From Nigrospora sphaerica (taxonomy: Eukaryota; Ascomycota; Sordariomycetes; Amphisphaeriales; Apiosporaceae): DNA of 64,000 bases. The position numbers were made by a program, and so were the translations under genes. Positions 34,506 to 45,306 of the stretch are shown here, piece by piece. Each line of letters opens with the position of its first letter. Within the stretch, counting starts at the first letter, position 1. The stretch spans positions 2,852,001 through 2,916,000 of the forward strand of contig JAGVVL010000017.1 of assembly GCA_018287875.1 (NCBI GenBank), read 5' to 3'. The notes beneath the pieces are model-generated. The model was given only the letters and a program-made list of their open reading frames with translations. It ran no database searches and was not told where the DNA came from.

Positions 34506-35603
34506 ATGCCACAGGATCCGAATCTCTACGGGCAGCGTCCCGTCAAGCGTCAGAAGAAGGACATGCCGCTCTCGAGCTCCCTCACGTTTGCCTCCCAACT
34601 CACATCACTTCTCTCCACGCCCTCTTCGACCAGCGCACCTGCCGCGTCCACCTCATCCGGACGCGCGCGTCCCTCCAGGGCCAAGGACGACCTGTTCTCC
34701 GTCCGAGCGAAACGGAAACAAGCGCCCGCTTCATCGTTGGCATCGGAGTCCCGAGATGGTGCTAGGATCGCGCTGAGGGATGTCCGCGGCACCGAGGAAG
34801 ACAAACAGGAGCGCGCGCGCACGAAGCGCAAGATGGAGGAAAAGGCTCGTCTCTACGCCGCTATGAAACGGGGCGATTACATTGCCAAAGAGGGGGAGGA
34901 GGCCCCGCTGGTGGATTTCGACGCCAAATGGGCGCAGAAGCATCCCGAGGGCCCCGAGGGCGCCTACTCGAGCTCGGGCGAGGACAACGCGTCGAGCGAC
35001 TACGACGATTTTGAGGACCCGCGCGCCCACGAGCTCGTCGAGTACCAGGACGAGTTCGGGCGCACGCGGCAGGGCACGCGCGCCGAGTTGGAGCGGCAGC
35101 GGCGCAAGGAGCAGCGGCGCGCCCTGGGGGCCGAGGAGCTCGACCGCATGAGCGCGCGGCCTCGGGCGCCGGAAGAGGTCATCTACGGCGACACGATCCA
35201 GACCCAGGCCTTTAACCCCGAGGACGCCACGTGGGACAAGATGGAGGAGCTGGCGGCCAAGCGGGACCGCGCGCCCACGCCGCCCGACGACACTCACTAC
35301 GACAGCAAGCACGAGATCCGGACCAAGGGCGTCGGCTTCTACAACTTCAGCCAGGACAAGGAAGGGCGCGCCCGCGAGATGGAGAGCCTCGCCCAGGAAC
35401 GGGGAAACACCGAGAGGATCCGGCGCGAGCGCGAGGTCGAAAAGGAGAAGCGAAAGCGCGAGATCGAGGAGCGCAGGCGCAAGATCAGCGAGAAGCGGGC
35501 CGAGAGACTCGCCAACAACTTTCTGGAAGGGTTGGCGGGGGAGATGGCAGCCACTGCCAGCAGCGCTGCCCCGGGCACCGAGGAAGGGACGAAGCCATCG
35601 TGA
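34506..35603 (+). CDS. CCDC174-like coiled-coil nuclear protein
   Basis: A single-exon frame of 365 residues. I chose the start at 34506 (MPQDPNLYGQRPVKRQKKDM) because it begins with a conserved-looking basic segment; an upstream in-frame ATG at 34284 would add 74 residues that do not look conserved. The N-terminal third is Ser- and Lys-rich. Basic segments (KRKMEEKARLYAAMKRGDYI) are followed by an acidic stretch with VDFDAKWAQKHPE, then EYQDEFGRTRQGTRAELERQ, a motif of the family. GVGFYNFSQDKEGRAREMESL matches the DUF4078-type core. A long charged helix (RREREVEKEKRKREIEERRR) follows. Human CCDC174 is a nuclear protein linked to the exon-junction complex; the fungal role is not established. 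The gene is divergent from HOM6. Confidence 0.88.
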   Translation: MPQDPNLYGQRPVKRQKKDMPLSSSLTFASQLTSLLSTPSSTSAPAASTSSGRARPSRAKDDLFSVRAKRKQAPASSLASESRDGARIALRDVRGTEEDKQERARTKRKMEEKARLYAAMKRGDYIAKEGEEAPLVDFDAKWAQKHPEGPEGAYSSSGEDNASSDYDDFEDPRAHELVEYQDEFGRTRQGTRAELERQRRKEQRRALGAEELDRMSARPRAPEEVIYGDTIQTQAFNPEDATWDKMEELAAKRDRAPTPPDDTHYDSKHEIRTKGVGFYNFSQDKEGRAREMESLAQERGNTERIRREREVEKEKRKREIEERRRKISEKRAERLANNFLEGLAGEMAATASSAAPGTEEGTKPS

Positions 35604-37631
35604 AGCAAGCCTCCCTAGATAGGCACGCCCACAGCCAACGAGACACTGGAAGGAGCCCGGCGTTTTGGATTCGTATAGATACCCTCCCCCAAAGCATTTG
35701 GAATTTTGGCATTCGCATGCCTGCCCCCCCCCTGCTCAGAGAGTGTCTATGCCGGCTTGTCAAGTTACAGGTCTCGCGGTCAACACCACGAATGGCTTGA
35801 CTATTGGGGGATTACTGCCCGGTATCGCAGGAATACCAAGGTTTGGCCTTGCTACCTACTTTACCTACCTTTTGTTCACGACACGATTGTATGGTTCGGG
35901 GGAAGGGTCTCACTCGCCCTCCCACGGGCTCACAGGCCACCCACGCACCCAGCCGCCAAGCCGGCAGAAAGGGCCGGACCAGACACACGCATAACTGGGC
36001 TCGGACTCCCAAGAGTCCTACGCTCTCGATCCATGACGAACCCCCGGTGGCCGGGGGGTGGCGACATCGGCGGCGATGATGGACCCCGGTCAAGTTCGCT
36101 TCCGGGCCCCTTCTGCTTGGAATCCCACACCCCCCCCGGTCGCACGCCCCCAGGGCCCAGGAACAGATTGCGATTAGCAGGCTGTGTCGTCCGGTGGGAA
36201 TCCCCAAACACACACACACACACACGCACGCACATTTTGTCCCCAGCCCCCCCCCGGCCAGTGCCCCGGCAGGGCAATTCGGTCGCCAGCAGGACGTCCA
36301 ACTTGGATCCTCGGCGCAGCTGGGCGTACATATCCCCGTCCCGAGCGAACCGAAATTCCGGTTCCCTAGGGAGGGGCGGTTACAGCCACGACTGCGGCGA
36401 GCCGGCAAACCGGCCTGGCAGGGCAACACTCGTCGTCCTGACGGGAGGGATGTATGCAGTCATCGGAGTAAGTCTTCAATGGCCTTCTCCTGGTCCAAGC
36501 AGCCAAGCGAAATAGCGGATGGGCAAAGAGTTGAGCGACTTACATTATGGTCTTTTCGCGCCTACTCGATCGAGAAAGAGGGCTTGCGTATGACCAAATC
36601 GGCGGGCGCCCCGGTGTACTTGGTCGTTGGGATAGAGACCGAGTACAGCCAATTGTTTGCAAACGTAAGATCGAGCAAACTCCTGGGGGCTGCCGCGGCT
36701 GCGCCCATTGCCTGGGAGGATCAGCCACGCCGTTTACCAAATCGTGATGGTGACTCTCTTTCTTGTTCGGCCCAAACGACCCTAGAACCGAGGATTTGGG
36801 TCGCCTGTTGACTCTCTGCCCGCCGGAGTGACGGGGACGCTCTTCGCAAACTTCTGTCTTTTGTCTCGTGGATCCATCGACTTCCCGAGGTTTGGTGGCC
36901 GTACGCGCCATGCCGCCTGGGAGGCTCTCCCTCTTCCCAGCCGACGAGTTCTGTTTATAGAGTAGATCGAGCGAGCTTCATGATACCCTGGCCTCGGCTC
37001 ACATGGATGTTCACCATGGATAAGGGGTGGACGGTAGATACATGACATCAGGAAGGCCAAGGGAAGTCTTGTTCGGCCGGCCTGGGTTCATCCTTAGCCA
37101 CCGCCACGGGTGCCATCTACCCAACACACGGACGGCTCCGCGGATCCCGCTTTGACAGTCGGGGGGATCATGGCCCTCCAGCCTCGGGGCCCCTACACAG
37201 TGTTGGCAGCGCGGGGGTGGGGTGGCCTGGATCAGTTGAGTCCTGTCCTCCCTTGCGGAAGGCAAATGGGCCGTGAGGCATACTGATCTCGTCTCGCAAG
37301 TGATGCTTGTTGTGTGGATGGGCCGAGCCGCACAGCAGCAGCGCAACGACAGCCGAGGCCTCCTCCAAGCAGCCCTTATCAGTGGTGTTGAGGCTCAAGT
37401 GGAGTCGATGGCCATAGAGGATATAATTAAATGAACAAGAGGCTTGGCAATGGGGAATGCCGAAACGCTGTATCTTTGCCCCCGCGCCGCCTTGGATTTC
37501 AGAAGCGTTCCGGAAATCAGGATGACGTCGCAGGGCAAGCAGCTCCCGGCCAGAGACAGTCGCTGGACTCTGGCCGCTTGTTTACCCCTCGCCCCTCCTT
37601 TTCCAGGGCCATGTCCAGGGTCATGATCATG

Positions 37632-37635
<4 letters not shown>

Positions 37636-37674
<39 letters not shown>
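37636..37674. repeat. Homopolymer run of 39 T
   Basis: A perfect run of 39 T on the plus strand (poly-A on the minus strand), next to a CATGATCATG palindrome at 37,622-37,631. It is by far the longest homopolymer in the window. It could be a slippage-grown tract or the tail of a retroposed copy on the minus strand; its exact length may be affected by sequencing error. Confidence 0.9.
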
Positions 37675-37678
<4 letters not shown>

Positions 37679-40111
37679 CGGCAACCCAATCCGATTCGTT
37701 TGGTACGAGTCAGTGGGGACCACCGGTTTTTGTCCCCTCCCCCGACCAGGGCGAACAAATCGGCGAGCACCATGGGTTAAAGAGGCTGCCGAGTTGCCGT
37801 CGACGTGTGCGTTGTTTCCGTTTGTCGCGTGCCTCGTAGAAGTGGCACTCGCTGTTTGACGATACGCCCGCACTACTCTCTCATGGCGCTACGATCCCCA
37901 ATGTTCTTCGTGGGGAGAGGCAGGAGGACGAGAACGGGGGTGGACACTCGCCCGCGCCCTGCCAAGCCCGCTTTGCTTGCCTTACTACGAATACCTCCTC
38001 TTATTGCTGACAGTCGCTAACCTCTTATGCATGCCAGCATGCAAAGGCCGTCCGACGACGGGGGAAGCCCATTCCCTCTCCCCCTCAAGGGAGGAGGCGC
38101 CCCCTTTCGTGATTTTCGTGTTTCAGAGTTGCATCGGTCAGTTGGTGATGGGCTGGCTCCTCGACCCGTCCGTCAGCTTCGTCAGACCGCGGGCCCGAGC
38201 ACCGTGTACTGGCTGGGGATTCGGGAGTAAACTACCTGTCCTCCCCTCACCACCTGAAGCAGGATTAGGCTTTCCAGCGTGGGCCTTCTTCCTCTCTGTT
38301 CTCGCTCTCGCCGCTTGCCTATTCACGGACACTGCTGCTCGAAACCCTCTCTGCAGGCTGCGTGCTGGTCCGCCCGTACATGCTGCCGGCGGGCTCCATT
38401 CAGGCCGGTACCACCCACCTGATCGTTTTACCCGATAGACGACGGCCTGAGCTACCAACTGCGGCTGGCCGGAGGGGCCAGCAGAACCGTTGCTGCGGAC
38501 CCCACTGGCTGGATGGACGCCCGTGCCAGTAATCGTACGGGTAATCGGCGCTGCGCATGGCCGCATCAAGCAGGGCTGCATGGTAGGCGCCGGGGAGAGC
38601 TTGGACGAGGTAAAAGTCGTGTGAATAGACAGGCTGGCCTGGCCGCTCGGGTCGATCACCGCCTGGGGATCTGCCAAGCACTGGGGGTGAGATCACGAAA
38701 CTGCGAGTCCCGTCTTCCCACCAACGCACAGCAGCAATGCACGATACCGACTTGCCGACAAACGTGCGGGGGGCCAGACTCACAGCAGGCACGGCCACTG
38801 GCCTGCCTACAGCATACCGGGAAAACTTGATTTCCTCGGTGTCATCTCATCGCAAGTCGACACCAGGGATGACCACCGCCAAAGTGGCCCCACTAGCCAC
38901 CAGGCCATCATCTCGTGGTCCCCTGACGATGCAGACGGAACACAACGAATTACAGATGTACGGGGGGCTTATTCAGCCCGACTGCCACGCCAGCACAGAT
39001 CACGGCGCCATGGCTGCCGCGGGCGCTCGTGGCGATGCTGATGGTCATGGTGAGAAGTGACAGCCAAAACGACCGGCAGGCGGACCGAAGGATACGAACT
39101 AGCAGCCTAGTACTTAAGCAGTCAATGAGGTAGTGCAGGTGGTGACGGGTGGGTAGATGGGGAAAGCAAAGACGGCAACAGCTGCCCGGCCCCATAGAAA
39201 GGCCGGCAGACCCTTGCGGCATGACGGCTGGCTGTACAAGGTGATAGGCGGCCACGGCCTGCAAGTGTACGGGTGAGCAAGTACCTACCAGGATCCAACC
39301 AGAAGTCCCGGCGCCCACGGGTGGGAGCTGTCAAGGGTTTCGAGGGCCCCGGTTGTATTGCCGGCTACGAACCCTGCTTGCAAACGAAGGGTTCCCCCCT
39401 CCATGTGTGTGTCGGCACTAGGGCCACCAGTCTAGCCTCTGTCGGGCTCATCAAGGTTGGTGAGCAAGCCGCTCTAACCGAGCGGAGGGATCGGGCGCTG
39501 GGTGGACTTGCAGGGTCAAATCGCTCGCTCGTCCTTCGGGGAGCGGGCGTTGGGTTGGGAAGGGTAAGAGGGCTGTCAGTTTGGCCCTCTAGTTGTGGTT
39601 CTGCCAGACGGATCCATTTCGTCCCGTCGGCTCTCTTTTGGGGAGGGATGGGCAGGATAAATGGAAGGACTAATGAACATGGATGGATGGATGTACAGTG
39701 GATGGGTGGGTGGAAGGAGTTTCGATCTGCCGTATGCCTGCCTGTAGCACTTATGGAGAGGCATGCCTACCGGTCTCCCATGCGCTAGGTACAAGGCCCT
39801 CTGGGGAGGTGTGTGCCGTTGCGAGGTCCGATCGGGCAGCCCGCGGCGGCGTGGTAGCAGCAAAGAAATTAAACAGAAGAAAAACAACAGCGGGCGCTGA
39901 GCATCAATAATAACAAGCAACCCGGCGGCAAGGTTTTCCGTTGCAGAGTTTGGGTTGCTTGGCAGAGAGAGGTACCGATGTATGTAGGGAGACCCAAAGT
40001 TTATTGCTGCACAGCCTTTTTCTGCCTTTCGGCTGGAAGACAACTGGGCGTGCAGGTGACCTGGTTCGCTGCTACTTGCTATTGAGGGCTGCTCGCAACT
40101 GCTGCTTGCTA

Positions 40112-40143
<32 letters not shown>

Positions 40144-40167
40144 GCTGCCGCTGCTGCTGTTGCTGCT
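40112..40167. repeat. GCT trinucleotide repeat
   Basis: Nine perfect GCT units (40114-40140) followed by about 27 bp of imperfect GCC, GCT and GTT units. It lies in non-coding sequence about 1.1 kb before the next start codon. Confidence 0.9.
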
Positions 40168-40455
40168 CGTGTCCTCCGTTACGGTTCCCACTGCTGGATC
40201 CAGTTAGCCAGAGAGATCGACAAATTACACAATCCAGGGGAGTGCAGGGAACCCATTGCCATGCTTTCTGCACAGTGATGTGTCCACCAATGACACCACT
40301 GCGCGCCTCGGTGCCTCTGCCCCAAGTCCACTCCGAAACCCACCAGGGACAGACGAGCGTTCCTTGGCCCGTCCCGGTTGCCTCGCCTTTTCCCGCTCTC
40401 TCACCTTTTCACGCTATGTCGGTCGATTTGTAGTCAGTCGGTCATCACTCAGTGC

Positions 40456-40537
40456 CAGCAGCCCCAGCAGCACCAGCAGCACCAGCAGCACCAGCAGCAC
40501 CGGCAGCACCGGCAGCACCAGCAACACAGCAGCACCG
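40456..40537. repeat. CAGCAC-type tandem repeat
   Basis: About 80 bp of CAG, CAC and CGG trinucleotides in mostly hexamer or nonamer order. It may lie in the leader of the downstream membrane-protein gene. Read as protein it gives low-complexity Gln/His or Pro/Ala runs, with no sign of translation. Confidence 0.85.
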
Positions 40538-41314
40538 GTACCAGCAGAGCGCCTTCGACGCACCACATGCTCTGGGCTTTTGTTCACGCGCGCCCTCCGC
40601 TCGCCTCCAGCTCTCGTCGGTGGGTCATACTTTTCGTGTGCCCACTCCAGTTTTGGGAGAAGCCAGTCCACAAGCAAGTCAGTCCGTCCCTGTCTATCCC
40701 AGTTGACCAATCCCTTCCCCCCCCCTCGGTCTCCAGTCCACCCCCCAATCAGAGACAGGGAGGAAGAGAGAAACAGAAAGGGAAGAGTCTCTCCGTCACG
40801 GTCCCCATTCCCAGGCCCAGTTCTAATCCCGGTCCCGGTCCTAGTCTCTGCCAGCCAACAGCCAGCCAGCACGCTCGGCCAGTCCCCCGTCCCGGTTTCT
40901 TAGTTCCGCACGTCCACTACAGACACTGCCACTCAGCCGTCCCACGCTTTTCTCGCCCAGTCACCGCACGTTTTCAATCTCTACCCCTACCTACAGCATT
41001 GACATTTGCCAGCGAGGATAGCGTGTTTGGCCCCCCGAAAGAAAGCGTGAAAGAGCGAGTGAGCGAGAGAGAAGAGACCAGAGCAAGAGAGAAACGCGAA
41101 CCGCCACCAAATCACCGATCGACATCGACCAACCCACGCGACGACAACCGCAATCGCCCGACCTCGACGGACGACCAGTGCGGTCGCAACGTCGCCTGTA
41201 ACCTCGATTCTTTTCGATGCTGCAGTGCAGTCCCGCGCTGTGTGAAAGCAGCCACCACTAAAGTTCTCTGTTGGCCACCCTGCCGTCGCCTCCACAACAC
41301 GACGTCGCCTCACC

Positions 41315-43809
41315 ATGACGGGCCACCACGACAAATCGTCCGAGCTGGACCGCAGGGCCTCGATGCGGAGGTCAATTCGGTACTCGACCACGTCGGCTGT
41401 CGCTGACGACGACGACGATGACGATGACTACGACATGATGGCCATGGGCATTTCCGATGGCTTCCGCCCAACCAACGTCTCGCAGCAGCACGCCGAAAAC
41501 CCCTTCAACGACCCGTCCGACTACGAACCGATGCCCTCGCCCGCGCCTGCATCCGCACCCACACCACCACAGCGACCGTCGAGCATATCCAAGCCTCGCC
41601 GGCAGCAGGATTCCTTCACCTTGAGGTACGACGGCGGCATGGGGCAATTGAGCAACAACCCGCCCCTCGCCCGGACAGCCTCCAGCAGCTCATCAGCCTC
41701 GGCGGCCAGCGTTATACGGCCAGAGAGCCCCTATCAGGGCCCTTCGGGTCCGTCCTTCCCCTACCAAATGTATCCCCAGGATGTCCGGCTGGCTAGGACG
41801 GCCAGCCTGGCGACGACATCAACGGCTCCCATATCCGAACGATCTTACAATGGACCGCGGAGGCCGACGCACCCCTACCAAATGTACCCCCAGAATACCG
41901 TGTCCGCCGTCGAGGTCGCCGAGGACCGGCCAGTACCAGCGGCCATCCCTGTTGGGTTTCCCGGAGTGAGGGACAATTATCAGCGGAGGTTAGGTCCCGA
42001 CGGCGAAGAGATCGCCGACATGATTGGCCCGGATGGGCACACGGAGCAACTACCCCCGTACACGCGATATCCCGACGAGGCCTACGCGAGGAAGGCATTG
42101 GCTGTCGAGGCCGCTGCCGTGGCTGCTGCCGCTTCAGTCCCGGCCCCGTCCCAGTCACCCCCTCCCCAGGCCCCGACGATATCAACGCCCGCTGTCGCTG
42201 ATGCCGGTGCCGTTGCGGGTCGGCGAGCCGCCGCAGGGACACACGACCTCGAGCTTGGTACTGGGGAGGATTCGCATCTCAACAACTCTCCTATTTCACG
42301 GCATTCGGTGCGGAGTTTCCATTCTCAGTCCTCGGTCAGTCAGCACGATCCCAGCGCCGCGGCCATGGGGTCTCATATGGACGAAAAACATCAACCGCAG
42401 CTTACCGGCTGGCAAAAAGCGGCAAAGAGAAAGGTCTGGGGTGTTGTCCCTTGCTGGGCTATTGCTCTGACGGCCATAGTCCTCGCCATGTTGGCCATTG
42501 TACTTGGTGCCATCCTGGGTACATTCTTCGGCAAGCACGGCGGAGTCAGACCGCCACTTCCCGGGTCAAGCGGGTGAGTTTGTCCCCGTCAATAGAAGCC
42601 TTCACACAAATACTAATCCTGCCCAGCGATTCCTCGCCCAGTATCACCATCGATGCCGTCCCTTTGCCAACGGTGCCGCCGGGGCTTTCCCCTCTGGCTG
42701 AGGGCGAATACAACCTGCCCCTGACGCTGACGCGCTCCCCGAGCACCTGCTTCAATGACACGACACAGGCTCAAGCATGGAACTGCAACATCATACCCTA
42801 CTCGCTGCTCTCGCTGAACATCAAGTTCTTGCCGGGAGAGCCCGCCACCTCGCAGTACTCGGCCACCATCAACTTCAACAAATCCTACACGCTTGGCAAC
42901 AACGTGTTTCAATACGGCATGCAGCCCCCGGAAATCCAAGATGTTCAGCTTATCCTGGTCAACGACACCTACGAGACGTCCCGTGGGCCGGCGTGGGCCT
43001 TTGAGCTGCCCTACAACAAGACTGTCGTCATTCCCGAGTCGTTTTTCCCGACGGCTTCTTCTTCCAGCGTTGTTCCTGTTGCCACCGAGACGGGCGTCAG
43101 CAAGAGGAGCCACGTGGGCCTCAATTCCCGGGTGTCGAGCTCGTCTGATTTCGACGTCAGCTTCAAGCGCAAAGGCCTGGCGCGCCCAGGCGACAAGCCA
43201 TGGATTTGCCACTGGGGCGGTACCATTCTGGAGACGTTTATTTACGCGGCGCAGAACAGCAGCCGCAACCCCATCGTGACCAGCAGCAGCGCCTCCATGT
43301 CTGCAAGCATCACCAGCTCGGCCGGCACCGGCACCCCGACGCTGGATCCGTACAACCCGAATGCAGCCAGGGGGTTCCCGCCATCGGGCTTTGTTCGTCC
43401 GCCCCCGGGTGGTGACGATGTCACGGAAACTGCCACCTCGACTGTCACGAAGACATCCACGACGGATCCCTTTGCCGCTCCCACACCATCGTCCTCTTCA
43501 TACTGGAAATCGTCTTATCCTCGTGTCGTCAAGGTCGAGGAGCGCCGCATGGCTGGTCTCCCGTCTCGAGCGCCCTACTGCCGCCAATACGAGCTCGACG
43601 AAAACGGTGACGCCAAGGCGGTCAGGGACAAGGACGGCAATGTTGTCGAGCTCACCATTGCGGAGGAAGAGACGTCATACTCGCCGACTTTCTCGACGAA
43701 GCCACGGATTAGGAAGAGAGACATTGAGGACTATCTAGGCCACAGCCTTGACGCCCGCGATGTTGGAAGCGATATGAGCAACTGCGGTTGCATGTGGTGG
43801 CTCACGTGA
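41315..43809 (+). CDS. Conserved-looking single-pass membrane protein with disordered N-terminus and extracytoplasmic domain
   Basis: Two exons (41315-42573, 42627-43809) encode 813 residues. The 53-nt intron has a perfect TACTAAT branch site and joins GG|C to read PGSSGDSSPSITIDAVPLP. Residues 1-375 are hydrophilic and Ser/Pro-rich, with a run of Asp (about residues 31-38), MGISDGFRPTNVS and two copies of PYQMYPQ (near 148 and 188). A basic segment (WQKAAKRKVWGVVPC) leads into one transmembrane helix at about residues 379-405. The second exon encodes a domain with CFNDTT, WNCNIIPYSLLSLNI, PPEIQDVQLILVNDTYE, a PWICHWGGTILE segment and N-glycosylation sequons, and ends in RAPYCRQYELDENG and CGCMWWLT. 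The shape fits a fungal family I believe is catalogued as DUF7820. A cell-surface or secretory-pathway location is inference, and no function is known to me. Confidence 0.85.
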
Positions 43810-44531
43810 GCTGCCGACACGGCCTGATACGAAATTCCTCGCATATCCCCCTTCACACATACACTTTCACCATTGTCATCAGCACCATATCTACTACATC
43901 TATTGCGCGGGGTTTGTACCAACGGACGGGGGTGCACAGCATTGACCAACAAGGGTTACGGCGTTCAAAGGGAATGGGTTTGGGTACACAGCAAGTTTAA
44001 GACGGGAGCGGCGTGCATTGGCGTTAATTTTCTCGTTATCGCATCTACATCACTCGAGCAAGATGCATTCCCGCGTCGACTCGGTTAGAGCAACACACGC
44101 GAGACGGATGGTCTTACCTGCTTGTTGCCTATATATTTTGGGATTTTCGGCCTCGAAAGAGAGATAGTGCGGATACGGTGCCAGTGACAAAATCGCCGCT
44201 GCAGCGTGTTCTTCATCGCTTACGTTTGCCTCCTACGATTCTGTCAATTCGGGGTGGAAGCAGCCCTCGGTTTCATTGATACAGAGCCGGGGCTGCCCCG
44301 TCCACGGCTATTTGAAGGGGACACACTCTTTCAGAATGCCACGGGACAGACTGTCTTACATAGCCGGCGTTGTTTACTGTTTTGGGGGGGTTGATATTTC
44401 GGGAGTGGGAAGCGAATCTGTATATAAGCCTTAGAATCATATCAAGTGCTGATGCTCATCGTGGTGAATTGTCAGTTATGCAGTCGCTCCTCGGACCACA
44501 ATGGAGTCTTGTCACTGCCCTTTCCCTCCCC

Positions 44532-44600
<69 letters not shown>

Positions 44601-45306
44601 CCCGGTTCCGAGCTGTTCTGCGTGAAACGTCCATTAGACACGCCGTGACACGATGCCAGCGGCCGTTGCTGTCGTGGCACGTCGGGGACTTGATGGGGTA
44701 CAGGTCGACTGACCTTGTGGGTGCGTGCTGTGGGGGGTGTGGCTTTTGATAATAACGGAAACTGGCCTCGCCCGAACTCCCTCTTCGTCCCTCGAGCCGG
44801 GACTCGTCTGTGCGACAAAAACGAAGCCATACACACGGCGGCGAACGCTCCCTATTCCCCCTCCCCGAACAAACCGACGCGGGGAGGGGAAGGGAGGCAG
44901 GTGTTCGAGCGTCGTCCTGTTACGCGTCTGGGCTCGTAGGCTCGGTAGCAAGGGTTGGGGGCTTCATCACCGGCGACGGAAAACCCAGCGAGTGGCATCC
45001 TTGGGGCGAACGCGGCGTTTTACATCATAAATCATTAATGCATTTCGCTATTTGACCGGTGAAGTTTCATCTAAAGATGCATACGGGCCACGGCGAAGCC
45101 CGGCCCGGCCGAGAAGAAAAGAAGTAAGAAATCACCCCGCCGCTTGGTATGGGACGGTTTCTGACTCTCCCGCTGCAGATACAGGAGGGCTTGCCTCTTT
45201 CTTTCCTCCTTGAAGGGGCATTCGTCCAGGGCCCCCTCGACTCCGAAAACGCCCGTGGGAAATGGATAGATGCAGGGGGGGCAATATCGGAACCCGCCTC
45301 CCCGTC
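43810..45306. other. Convergent intergenic region (membrane-protein gene and BCS1-like gene)
   Basis: About 1.5 kb between two stop codons facing each other. It includes 3' untranslated sequence of both genes and a long CT microsatellite. No supported gene. Confidence 0.6.
44534..44598. repeat. CT dinucleotide microsatellite, about 32 units
   Basis: A perfect 65-bp CT repeat, the longest uninterrupted dinucleotide tract in the window. It lies between convergent genes. Confidence 0.95.

Larger units (their letters stand above)
35604..41314. other. 5.7-kb gene-poor region
   Basis: No gene could be supported. It contains short CA runs near 36,207-36,230, a 39-base T run, GGAT-type repeats near 39,680-39,715, a GCT repeat and a CAG/CAC tract (the larger ones listed separately). 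From about 40,680 to 41,314 the plus strand becomes CCC- and CT-rich and then A/C-rich, fitting the promoter and long leader of the membrane-protein gene at 41,315. Open frames across the CAG/CAC tract are repeat artefacts. Confidence 0.55.

Noticed and set aside
40378..41406. Plus-strand frame of 342 codons upstream of the membrane-protein gene
   Set aside because: It is created by the CAG/CAC repeat and Pro/Ser-rich leader sequence and overlaps the real start codon at 41,315 in another phase.
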